A program made the position numbers and the translations under genes. The notes beneath the pieces are model-generated. The model saw nothing but the letters and a program-made list of their open reading frames with translations. It did no database searches and was not told where the DNA came from. This document shows, piece after piece, positions 1 through 6,903 of a stretch of DNA of 15,018 nt (position 1 is its first letter; each line of letters opens with the position of its first letter). This DNA is from Ramlibacter sp. Lineage in GTDB: Bacteria > Pseudomonadota > Gammaproteobacteria > Burkholderiales > Burkholderiaceae_C. The stretch covers positions 1 to 15,018 of the forward strand of contig JAMPXR010000013.1 of the NCBI GenBank assembly GCA_023701085.1, given 5' to 3'.

Positions 1-37
1 AGGCCGGCGTGATGATCGAAACCAGTCGGTCCTTCAT
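1..37 (-). CDS. Family 2 glycosyltransferase, N-terminal fragment (cut by window edge)
   Basis: On the minus strand an ATG at 37..35 overlaps the TGA stop of the flippase (36..34) in an ATGA arrangement. The 12 visible codons read MKDRLVSIITPA. The string VSIITPA is the classic first beta strand of GT-A family 2 glycosyltransferases, which usually continue with a Tyr-Asn or Phe-Asn pair. The overlap with the preceding stop and the typical opening make this a real gene start, although only 37 bases are present. It would be the next gene of the pseudaminic acid/surface-glycan operon and probably adds a sugar of the repeat unit on the cytoplasmic face of the membrane. Its acceptor and donor cannot be told from this fragment. 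Confidence 0.72.
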   Translation of the reverse strand, partial: MKDRLVSIITPA

Positions 38-1332
38 GCCACCACTCCCTTGCGTTGCGCAGTCGTGGCCACGAACGCCGCACCGCCGTGCATGCCGATC
101 GACAGCAGAAGCGCGAGCCAGGCGAAATCGGGCATCGTGACCCCCGGCGCGCTGCGCATCGCCAAGATAGCGACCCATGCCGCACATAGACCGCTGCCCA
201 ACGCCAGTTGCAGCCACAGCATCTTGCGCTCGTAGCCGCAGATTGTTAAAAAGCTCGACCAGAAGTCGGAAAGCCGCAGCGCGGCGGCCGCCAGCACCGG
301 CCACAGGATGGTCAGCGCGGGCTCATAGGCCGGATACCAGCGCTGCACTGCGGCCGACAGCGCCAAGCCCGCCGGAAAGGCCAGCACGACTGCTGCTGCC
401 AGCACCGACACCGATACGCTGGCGCTCAGTGTGTAGGTGGCAGCCGCCCCATTCAGGGCATGGCGGCGCGCGAGGGCCGGATAGACCGCAGCATTCAGCA
501 TGGCCTGGGCCGATTGAGCGATGAGCACCACAACGCCGGCAAAGGCGTATTGCGCGAATTCGCGCGCCGGCAGCAAGGCTGCGGCAACCCAACGGTCCAC
601 GTGCAACACGGCCGAGGCGGACAGCGAGATGCCCAGGAAGACTATGGCCGTATTCCAACGCACCCGGCGGATCGTGCGCCAAGCGACCGCAAGCAGCGTG
701 GCCGCGCGCTCGCCGTGCGTCGCCGCCATCCGCGACAAGATCGCGGCCGACAAGGCGAGGGAAATGACAGTCTCTACGGCGAGTGTCAGCGGCGCCGAAC
801 CGGAGAGCGATGCGGTCACCGCGCTGAGTGCGGTGACAAATACGGCGCGTCCGAGATTCTGCAGCGAGTAGCGCACCGGCTGCCCCAGGCTGCGGCTCTC
901 CGTCGTGGCGACCAGATACACCTGTTGCGACAGACCGTGGACGATGGCGACGGCCAGCACCGGTGCGCTCAGCCCCGCTGCGCCCTGGCCCAGCGCGGGA
1001 ACGAGCAGCAGCACGGCCGCGCAGACGCAGGCCACCAGCGCCGACTGGAACAGCATCACGAGGCCGCGCCGCAGGCGACCGCGCGCAGCCATGAGCGGCA
1101 GGTCTCGTTGCAGCAGCGATTGCAGGCCCAAGCAGGCCAGCATGCAGAAGGTGGTCGATACCAGCAGACCCGCACTGTAGGTGCCGAAGTCGGCCACGTC
1201 GAGCAGGCGCGCCATCACCAGGATGCGCACCATCATCAGAGCCGTCGCTGTGCCCAGAAGGGGCAAATACCACAGCTGCGCCGCGCGCCAGGGCGCGATC
1301 GGCCGGCGGGGGCGTGCGGGAGCGGGAGCCAT
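34..1332 (-). CDS. Wzx/MOP-type polysaccharide flippase (polytopic membrane protein)
   Basis: A protein of 432 residues is read from the ATG at 1332, 7 nt after the stop of the upstream gene. The reading frame stays open further upstream, but that part is Pro/Arg/Ser-rich and lies antisense-like over the neighbour, so I reject it. The N-terminus (MAPAPARPRRP) is basic. About a dozen hydrophobic segments follow, for example near residues 20-40, 52-72, 92-113, 122-140, 160-176, 182-200, 228-250, 260-285, 300-325, 340-356, 371-391 and 402-422. The stretch ARLLDVADFGTYSAG (41-55) matches the first-loop signature of Wzx-like exporters. No ATPase motif is present, as expected for this superfamily. 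Between a putative glycosyltransferase and a GT2 gene, it probably flips a lipid-linked oligosaccharide carrying the pseudaminic-type sugar to the periplasm. A MATE-type transporter is less likely. Substrate specificity is inference. Confidence 0.8.
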   Translation of the reverse strand: MAPAPARPRRPIAPWRAAQLWYLPLLGTATALMMVRILVMARLLDVADFGTYSAGLLVSTTFCMLACLGLQSLLQRDLPLMAARGRLRRGLVMLFQSALVACVCAAVLLLVPALGQGAAGLSAPVLAVAIVHGLSQQVYLVATTESRSLGQPVRYSLQNLGRAVFVTALSAVTASLSGSAPLTLAVETVISLALSAAILSRMAATHGERAATLLAVAWRTIRRVRWNTAIVFLGISLSASAVLHVDRWVAAALLPAREFAQYAFAGVVVLIAQSAQAMLNAAVYPALARRHALNGAAATYTLSASVSVSVLAAAVVLAFPAGLALSAAVQRWYPAYEPALTILWPVLAAAALRLSDFWSSFLTICGYERKMLWLQLALGSGLCAAWVAILAMRSAPGVTMPDFAWLALLLSIGMHGGAAFVATTAQRKGVVA

Positions 1333-1339
1333 CGGCAGC

Positions 1340-2923
1340 TTAACGATCGCCCAGGGGCATCTTGTCCCGGATGTAGTCGACCGGGCGCAGGAGCCAGCGT
1401 CGGGACACGCGCGGCAGGTCGCGGCCGTCATCGGGCGCTGCCGTCGTGAGGTTCGCCCAGTCGCCATCCTGCATGCGCTGGAGTACTTCGTCTTCCTCGG
1501 ACTCGTCGGAGCCGCGGCTGGCGTCGTCGGCCTGCAGCCGACCCGTTCGGATGATCTCCAGCAGCCGCTGCGGGTCGGCGCCGGGCGGATAGCGGTAGGC
1601 GGAGGAGGAGAGCGCCCGCACATGCTGCACGTATTGCGGCAGGCGGTGCGTCATGGTGTAGCAAAAGCGCAGGCCCATGCGCCGCAGTTGCCGCTGCGCC
1701 GCAACCAGCTCCTGTGGCGGCACGTCCACCTGTAGTCGCACTTGCGCCACCCGCTGCGGGCTACCTGCGTCGGTGCGAAAGCCGGCTTCCTGGTAGAAGG
1801 AGGGTGCGGTGGCGATCACCTGCTTGCCCATTGCCGCCGCTTCCAGAGCCGCCGTGCCGCTCGCCAGCACGACGGCGTCGCATTGCGCGATCAGGGCCAT
1901 GGTGCTCACCTTCTCCCGGCTGGAGATTACCCGCACGCCGCGCGCACGCGCCCAGTCCGAGTAGTAGCGCTCCGGATGGCGGCCGTCGTTCTTGCCGATG
2001 CGCTCGCCCCAGTTGGGGTGGCAACGCAGCAGAAGGTCCTGCGGCCCCAGGCCCAGGTGGTCCGTCAGCGCGTCGTAGGCCTGGGTCGGTTCCGGCCACT
2101 CGGACTGCCAATCGGCCTCGCCCCAGAACTCGTTCAAGCTACCGGGCAGTAGCAGGATGCGGCGCCGGCCGCCCGCGACAGGCCAACCCGTGGCCTGCGC
2201 GTCGCGGTTGTAGGCCCGCCACTCTTTCAGGTTGGTGCCGCTCAGCCGGGAGGCAACATACGATGCAGCGAGTCGGGCTTGGGCGACGGACAGCGGCACG
2301 CTGCTCCACTCCCGCACCATGCCATGGATTGACTTCAGGCCCAAACAGGTCTCGTCCGGCAGCAGCTGGATGCCGCCGCCGAACCAGCTGCGCTCGAAGG
2401 TGACGACGCGGATGCCGGCGTCGTGCGCTGCTTCGAAGATGGCGCGGGTGCTGTCCATGCGGCCGTTGAATAGGACGACCGCATCGAGCTGTTCACGCCG
2501 AATCCACTCCCGCGCCGCACCGTAGGTGAGGGCGATGGCGGGGGCGAGCCGCTTGCGCTGGCGGTCGAACTCGCCGCTAGTGTAGTCGGCCGCGAATGCG
2601 AATCGTCCGAGCGTGGCGGCGCTGGAGCCGGCCCAGAGGTAGGCGCGTTCGTCGGCGCCGCCTTCCGGTGCCAGCGCGCCGATCGAGGAGACGCCGGAAC
2701 CGACGTAGGAGCGCACGCCCCCCGCGCGGCACATCAGGCACTCCATCCAGTCCGGCCGTACGTCGCGCAGCTCGCGGGTGTAGCACGCGGGCAGGTCGGC
2801 GTCGCAGGCGAGGTACACGGCGGCATGGCCGGCTTGCTGCACCAGCCGGGCCAGGAACATCATGTGTTCCACGTGCGGCCGCCAGGCATAGAGGGAGGCA
2901 AAACCGATGCGCAGGGGCTTCAT
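1340..2923 (-). CDS. Putative GT-B-fold surface-glycan transferase (candidate pseudaminic acid transferase)
   Basis: A 527-residue soluble protein starts at the ATG at 2923, 19 nt after pseI. The opening MKPLRIGFASLYAW looks like a first Rossmann strand. The second half looks like a GT-B C-terminal domain: a strand RRILLLPGS (253-261), an LLLRCHPN element with His-Pro at 302-303, and VVLASGTAALEA (351-362) followed by GKQVI. His-Pro plus a Ser/Thr-rich motif is the arrangement described for CMP-sugar-using bacterial sialyltransferases (GT38, GT52, GT80) and Kdo transferases of capsule synthesis (KpsC/KpsS). The N-terminal half has four cysteines, C40, C47, C62 and C65, the last two as CLMC. 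It lies directly after the CMP-nonulosonate genes and before the flippase, so a transferase for the operon's own sugar is an attractive inference. I do not recognise an exact family. It could instead be a general capsule-synthesis-type protein. Confidence 0.5.
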   Translation of the reverse strand: MKPLRIGFASLYAWRPHVEHMMFLARLVQQAGHAAVYLACDADLPACYTRELRDVRPDWMECLMCRAGGVRSYVGSGVSSIGALAPEGGADERAYLWAGSSAATLGRFAFAADYTSGEFDRQRKRLAPAIALTYGAAREWIRREQLDAVVLFNGRMDSTRAIFEAAHDAGIRVVTFERSWFGGGIQLLPDETCLGLKSIHGMVREWSSVPLSVAQARLAASYVASRLSGTNLKEWRAYNRDAQATGWPVAGGRRRILLLPGSLNEFWGEADWQSEWPEPTQAYDALTDHLGLGPQDLLLRCHPNWGERIGKNDGRHPERYYSDWARARGVRVISSREKVSTMALIAQCDAVVLASGTAALEAAAMGKQVIATAPSFYQEAGFRTDAGSPQRVAQVRLQVDVPPQELVAAQRQLRRMGLRFCYTMTHRLPQYVQHVRALSSSAYRYPPGADPQRLLEIIRTGRLQADDASRGSDESEEDEVLQRMQDGDWANLTTAAPDDGRDLPRVSRRWLLRPVDYIRDKMPLGDR

Positions 2924-2942
2924 TGCAGCATCCGGCGGGGGC

Positions 2943-3986
2943 TCACGCCAGCAGGTCCCAGCTGAGCGGGGTGCCTGCGGCCGCATCCTTGCGCAGGGTC
3001 CGGCCCATCACGACGTCGAACAGGCGCGGCTCGAGCCCGAAGCCCGGGCGCACGATGCGCACGTTGTCGGTGCTCAGCACCTCGCCGGCCTTGGTGTCAC
3101 GCGAGATGTAGAGCGAGCGGCGGAAGGCCAGCGAACGCTTTTCCGCCTCGGTCGGGCCGTAGTGCACCTGGCCCAGGGCCTGCACCGCTCGCTCCGTTTC
3201 CGCGCGTAACAAGGCGAATTCGGCCGGCTCCAAGGAGAAAGCGGAGTCCACGCCACCGTCCGAACGCGCCAAGGTGAAGTGCTTTTCGATCACCGTGGCC
3301 CCCAGCGCCGTTGCTGCGACAGCCACGCCGCAGCCCATGGTGTGGTCCGACAGGCCGACCTCGCAGCCGAACAGCTGCCGCATATGCGGGATGGTGGCGA
3401 TGTGCGTGTTGTCCGGCGTCGCGGGGTAGGTGCTGGTGCATTTCAGCAGCACCAGGTCGCGGCAGCCCGCCGCGCGCGCGGTGCGGATGGCCTCGTCGAT
3501 CTCGGCGGCGGTGGCCATGCCGGTGGACATGATCATCGGCTTACCGGTCGCCGCGACCCGCCGCACCAGCCGCAGGTCGGTGACCTCGAAGGAGGCGATC
3601 TTGTAGGCGGGAACGTCTAGCGTCTCCAGGAAGTCGACCGCGGTTTCGTCGAAGGGGCTGCTGAAGCAGTGCAGTCCGTGCGCGGCCGCGCGCTCCATGA
3701 TGGGCCGGTGCCATTCCCAAGGCGTATGCGCCTGCTGGTACAGCTCGAACAGCTGGCGCCCGGACCAGAGACTGCCGCTGTCCTCGATGACGAAGCCAGG
3801 CGCCCGCACGTCCAGTGTCATCGTCTCGGCAGTGTAGGTCTGGAGCTTGACCGCATCGGCGCCTGAGGCCGCGGCGGCGTCGACGATCGCCAGCGCGCGC
3901 TCCAGTGACTGGTTGTGGTTGCCGGACATCTCCGCGATCAGGTACGGGCGCCGGCCGGGGCCTATGGGTTGGTTGGCGATCTGCAT
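2943..3986 (-). CDS. pseI: Pseudaminic acid synthase PseI (NeuB family)
   Basis: The 347-residue product would condense phosphoenolpyruvate with 2,4-diacetamido-2,4,6-trideoxy-L-altrose to give pseudaminic acid in the cytoplasm. Residues 1 to about 280 form the NeuB TIM barrel: LIAEMSGNHN (16-25), AVKLQTYT (45-52), CFSSPFDE (107-114), YKIASFE (128-134), MSTGMA (153-158) and GLSDHT (211-216). H215 and H236 (IEKHFTL) fall at the Mn-binding histidine positions known from NeuB. LWSGRQLFELYQQAHTPWEW (73-92) and DSAFSLEP (247-254) are typical of PseI rather than of sialic or legionaminic acid synthases. A C-terminal SAF (antifreeze-like) domain covers about 286-347. The length is normal for the family. 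The gene begins 19 nt after pseG-pseH and is followed 19 nt later by the putative transferase. Confidence 0.95.
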   Translation of the reverse strand: MQIANQPIGPGRRPYLIAEMSGNHNQSLERALAIVDAAAASGADAVKLQTYTAETMTLDVRAPGFVIEDSGSLWSGRQLFELYQQAHTPWEWHRPIMERAAAHGLHCFSSPFDETAVDFLETLDVPAYKIASFEVTDLRLVRRVAATGKPMIMSTGMATAAEIDEAIRTARAAGCRDLVLLKCTSTYPATPDNTHIATIPHMRQLFGCEVGLSDHTMGCGVAVAATALGATVIEKHFTLARSDGGVDSAFSLEPAEFALLRAETERAVQALGQVHYGPTEAEKRSLAFRRSLYISRDTKAGEVLSTDNVRIVRPGFGLEPRLFDVVMGRTLRKDAAAGTPLSWDLLA

Positions 3987-4005
3987 GCTTCAATTGTCCC
4001 CGGCT

Positions 4006-5499
4006 TCAGCCCGCGACGTCCTCCAGTGTGAAAAGCAGGTGCGGGCCGCGGTCGTCGCTCACCTGCTGCTCGCGGAAGCCGAGGCCGCGGAAGATGCGCA
4101 GCGAGGCTTTGTTGCCGGGCTTGACCCGGGCCGCCAGCGGCACGGCCTCGGGGCAGGCGGCGAAGGCGGCGCGCAGGATGGCCGCGCCGAGGCCCAGGCC
4201 GCGGAAGGGCGGGGCCAGGAGGTAGCCGATCTCCCAGGCATGGCCTGTTCGTTCCAGCCGCACCTGGCCTACCGGCACGCCGTTGGCCGCCTCCAGCACG
4301 AGGAGGCGGCGCTCGGGATTGCCGATCCGGGCGCACAACCAGCGGGAGTGCTCGTCTGCCGCGATGGCATCGGAGTGGAACGCCTGCGCCCGCACGGCCG
4401 GATCGTTGGCCCAGTGCAGCAGCAGCGCCTCGTCGGCGGTGGTGGCCGGGCGAGGCCGCAGGGGCACGCCGGCGGCGCTGGCGAGCACTACAGCCACGCG
4501 GGCGCTGCCCAGGCCATCCACCAGTCCTTGCGCGGCTCGTCCCAGTTGCTTGCGGGCCGGTGCATCGGCAAGCAGCGCGGCGACGGCTTGCGCCAGCGCA
4601 ACCTGCAGGCCAGCGCCGGTGTCATGCGCCCAGTGCAGCGCGCCGCGTTTCGAGAGCCGCGGAAGCGTCGCGCGCTGGTTGTCCGCGGTCTGGCAGGCGA
4701 TCGTGGGGGTGCCGATGCAGCAGCGTTCCCAGGAAGCCGTTCCGCCGGCGCCGATCAGGAGGTCATGGCCGGCGTAGAAGCCATCCAGTCGCGGCAGCTG
4801 CTGCGTGAGGCGCGTTTGCGGCCGTTGCGCGCACGCCTCGACCAGTGCGCCGAAGCGCGGCGCGAGCGGGCTGCACACAACCTCCACCGGGCCGTGGAAG
4901 CCCGCCTGCTCGCAGGCCGCCAGCGCGTCCAGGCAGGCGCCGGTCGGGTCCGTGCCGCCCATGAAAATGCCGATGCTGCGCACCGGGTCATGGAAGGCGT
5001 AGCGCGGCGCTGCCGCGTAGGCGGGGTCCAGCAGCGCATAGGCAGGGCCGCCGAGCACCTTGGCCGTTCGGGGCAGCACCGCCGCATAGGTCTGCTGCGC
5101 GTCCTCGTCGTTGCTGTCGATCAGCAGGTCCACGGTCAACGGGCGGTCAGCCAGGTCGTCGATTGCCGCCGTGCGGCAGCCCAGGCGCGCGCGCACTCGG
5201 TCGTGCCAGCGCGCATCGAGCCCGTAGTGGTCGGCCAACGCCCAGGTCACGGCGCGCCCTTGCAGCAGCTCGGCACAGGCCTTTGCATCGGCCTCCACGG
5301 TGTCGGCGATAGCCGGCAGCCACAGCACCTCTACCCCGGCATGCGCCAGCAGCGCGGCGGCGGTGCCGTCCAGGGGACGGCACAGGAACAGCGGCACGAG
5401 GCCGCAGGCGCGCGCCGCCTGCGCCAGCGAAAGACAGCGCTTCACGTGCCCCGAGCCGATCGGGACGGACGCGTCGGCACGCAGGGCGATGCAGGTCAT
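4006..5499 (-). CDS. pseG: Bifunctional PseG-PseH: UDP-sugar hydrolase fused to N-acetyltransferase
   Basis: One 497-residue frame carries two Pse-pathway activities. Residues 1 to about 345 are PseG, the GT-B-like hydrolase that releases UDP from UDP-2,4-diacetamido-2,4,6-trideoxy-L-altrose. They contain GSGHVKRCLSLA (15-26, with H18 as the expected catalytic His), a GGTDP loop (181-185) and the uridine-binding signature GAGGTASWERC (250-260). Residues about 346-497 are a GNAT domain of the PseH type, opening LRPRPATTADEALLLHWAND and holding the acetyl-CoA loop PPFRGLGLGAAIL (430-442) and N463 in PGNKAS. PseH acetylates the 4-amino group one step before PseG acts, so the fusion joins consecutive enzymes. 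In Campylobacter and Helicobacter these are separate genes. The ATG at 5499 lies 4 nt after the hisF-type gene. The upstream extension of the frame is Pro/Arg-rich noise over that gene and is rejected. There is no internal stop at the join, so this is not a frameshift artefact. Confidence 0.93.
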   Translation of the reverse strand: MTCIALRADASVPIGSGHVKRCLSLAQAARACGLVPLFLCRPLDGTAAALLAHAGVEVLWLPAIADTVEADAKACAELLQGRAVTWALADHYGLDARWHDRVRARLGCRTAAIDDLADRPLTVDLLIDSNDEDAQQTYAAVLPRTAKVLGGPAYALLDPAYAAAPRYAFHDPVRSIGIFMGGTDPTGACLDALAACEQAGFHGPVEVVCSPLAPRFGALVEACAQRPQTRLTQQLPRLDGFYAGHDLLIGAGGTASWERCCIGTPTIACQTADNQRATLPRLSKRGALHWAHDTGAGLQVALAQAVAALLADAPARKQLGRAAQGLVDGLGSARVAVVLASAAGVPLRPRPATTADEALLLHWANDPAVRAQAFHSDAIAADEHSRWLCARIGNPERRLLVLEAANGVPVGQVRLERTGHAWEIGYLLAPPFRGLGLGAAILRAAFAACPEAVPLAARVKPGNKASLRIFRGLGFREQQVSDDRGPHLLFTLEDVAG

Positions 5500-5503
5500 G
5501 ACT

Positions 5504-6277
5504 TCAGGCGGGCGGGGTGTAGGCCGAGCGCACCGCGATCCCGACGGCAGCGAGGGCCGCCTTGGCGGCGGCCGGGGTTTGCTCGGTGAAGTGGAACATG
5601 CTGGCCGCGGCCACCGCGGAGGCGCCCGCCTCCTGCACCGCCTGCCGCATGTGTTCGTAGTTGCCCGCGCCACCGGAGGCGATCACCGGCACCTGCACCG
5701 CCCGCACCACCTGCTCGACCAGCGCGAGGTCGTAGCCCTGCATGGTGCCGTCGCGGTCAATGGAGGTGAGCAGGATCTCGCCGGCGCCGCGGGCTACCAC
5801 CTCGCGCGCCCAGGACACCGGGTCCACAATGCAGGCTTGCTTGCCGGAGTGGCTGTAGCAGCGCCAGCCATCGCCCTCGCGCCGGGCATCGATGCTGACC
5901 ACCACGCATTGCGCGCCGAAGCGGCGCGCCGCTTCCGTGATTAGCTCCGGTCGCTCGTGGGCCGCCGTATTGATACTGACCTTGTCGGCGCCGGCGCGCA
6001 GCAGCTGCTGCATGTGCGTCACTTCGCGCACGCCGCCGCCGACGGTGAAGGGTACGAAACACTCGTCGGCGAAGTCGGAGACCGATTCGATGTCAGGCGG
6101 CTGCAGGCTGCCGTTGGCCGTGATGTCAACCAGGATCAGCTCATCGACGTCGCGTGTGTTGTAGACCTTCACGGCGGGCAGCACCGGTCCCACCCGGCGC
6201 CAGCTGTCGAACCCGATTCCCTTGACCAGGCCCACGCCCTTCCACAGCAGCGTGGGGATCACGCGCACCTTCAGCAC
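5504..6277 (-). CDS. HisF-paralogue of sugar amidotransferase system (WbuZ/HisF2 type)
   Basis: A 257-residue TIM-barrel protein of the HisF family. The start is GTG at 6277, overlapping the hisH-type stop by 7 nt, with a GGAG ribosome-binding site at 6286..6283, 5 nt upstream. It begins [14 protein letters not shown]. The general-acid aspartate of genuine HisF (D11, in CLDVK) is Leu here, while the second aspartate is kept (D130, in VVVSIDARR). Phosphate-binding elements FTVGGGVR (77-84), [10 protein letters not shown] (97-106) and IASGGAG (199-205) are intact. Loss of D11 argues against the imidazole-glycerol-phosphate cyclase reaction and fits the HisF2/WbuZ group. That group is thought to channel ammonia from a HisH-type glutaminase to a WbpG/PseA amidotransferase. 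The partner genes lie immediately upstream, so I infer a three-protein complex making an acetamidino group on a sugar. It is not a histidine biosynthesis gene. Confidence 0.88.
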   Translation of the reverse strand: MLKVRVIPTLLWKGVGLVKGIGFDSWRRVGPVLPAVKVYNTRDVDELILVDITANGSLQPPDIESVSDFADECFVPFTVGGGVREVTHMQQLLRAGADKVSINTAAHERPELITEAARRFGAQCVVVSIDARREGDGWRCYSHSGKQACIVDPVSWAREVVARGAGEILLTSIDRDGTMQGYDLALVEQVVRAVQVPVIASGGAGNYEHMRQAVQEAGASAVAAASMFHFTEQTPAAAKAALAAVGIAVRSAYTPPA

Positions 6278-6903
6278 GGGTACTCCAGAAAGTTGCGCAG
6301 CATCCGCAGCCCGGCACGCGAGCTCTTCTCCGGGTGGAACTGGATGCCCATCACGTGTTGGCGGGCGACAGCGGCGGCCAGCTGGGCGCCGTATTCGACG
6401 GTGGCCGCGACCTCGGGCGCCTCGGGCGGCAGGGCGAAGCTGTTGGAGAAATACACATCGGTGCCGCTCGGGATGTGGCGCAGCAACGGATGCGCCGGCT
6501 CGCGTACCAGCAGCGCGTTCCAGCCCTGCTGGGGGATTCGATCGCTGCAGCCCAGCGCATCCAGCCGCTGTACGGTGCCACTTACCAGCCCCAGGCCCGG
6601 CGTGGGACCGTCCGGGCCGGCGCTTTCGGTTCCTGCCGCCGCCAGCACTTGCATGCCCACACAGATGCCCAGCAGAGGCCGCCGCCGGTCGCGCACGGCG
6701 TGCAGCAGCGGTGCGATCCAGCCGCCTGCCGAAAGGCGCTCCATGGCATCGCGGAAGTTGCCGACGCCAGGCAGGATGATGCGCTCAGCCCCGTCCAGCG
6801 CGGAGGGCTCGTCCGCCACGTTGCCTTCGGCGCCGATCGCGTGCAGTGCGCGCAGCACCGAACCGACATTGCCGGCCTCGTAGTTGACGATCGCAACGTT
6901 CAT
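6271..6903 (-). CDS. HisH-paralogue glutaminase subunit of sugar amidotransferase system
   Basis: A 210-residue class I glutamine amidotransferase domain of the HisH type. It would hydrolyse glutamine and pass ammonia to the adjacent HisF-type partner. The visible features are the opening VAIVNYEAGNVGS (3-15), the oxyanion region ILPGVGNF (43-50), the nucleophile C81 in LGICVGMQ, and the rest of the triad, H190 and E192, in GIQFHPEKSS. The glutamine-pocket motif QQGWNAL (125-131) is present. At 150-156 the sequence reads VYFSNSF, where HisH proteins usually have VYFVHSY, so the usual His is Asn. The ATG at 6903 overlaps the amidotransferase stop in ATGA, and its own stop overlaps the next start by 7 nt. 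Both overlaps imply coupled synthesis of the three subunits. The setting, not the sequence alone, separates it from a true HisH. Confidence 0.9.
   Translation of the reverse strand: MNVAIVNYEAGNVGSVLRALHAIGAEGNVADEPSALDGAERIILPGVGNFRDAMERLSAGGWIAPLLHAVRDRRRPLLGICVGMQVLAAAGTESAGPDGPTPGLGLVSGTVQRLDALGCSDRIPQQGWNALLVREPAHPLLRHIPSGTDVYFSNSFALPPEAPEVAATVEYGAQLAAAVARQHVMGIQFHPEKSSRAGLRMLRNFLEYPC

Noticed and set aside
460..1449. A 329-codon plus-strand open frame opposite the flippase
   Set aside because: Low-complexity Arg/Gln/His composition and full overlap with a gene having clear membrane-protein features.
3847..5589. A 580-codon plus-strand open frame opposite pseG-pseH and the 3' end of the hisF-type gene
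   Set aside because: Its translation is rich in Arg, Ala, Gln and His without domains, and arises from the GC-rich third positions of the real minus-strand genes.
5504..6903. Interpretation of the HisF and HisH genes as part of histidine biosynthesis
   Set aside because: No other his genes are present, the HisF Asp11 is missing, and both genes are coupled to a PseA/WbpG amidotransferase inside a nonulosonate operon.
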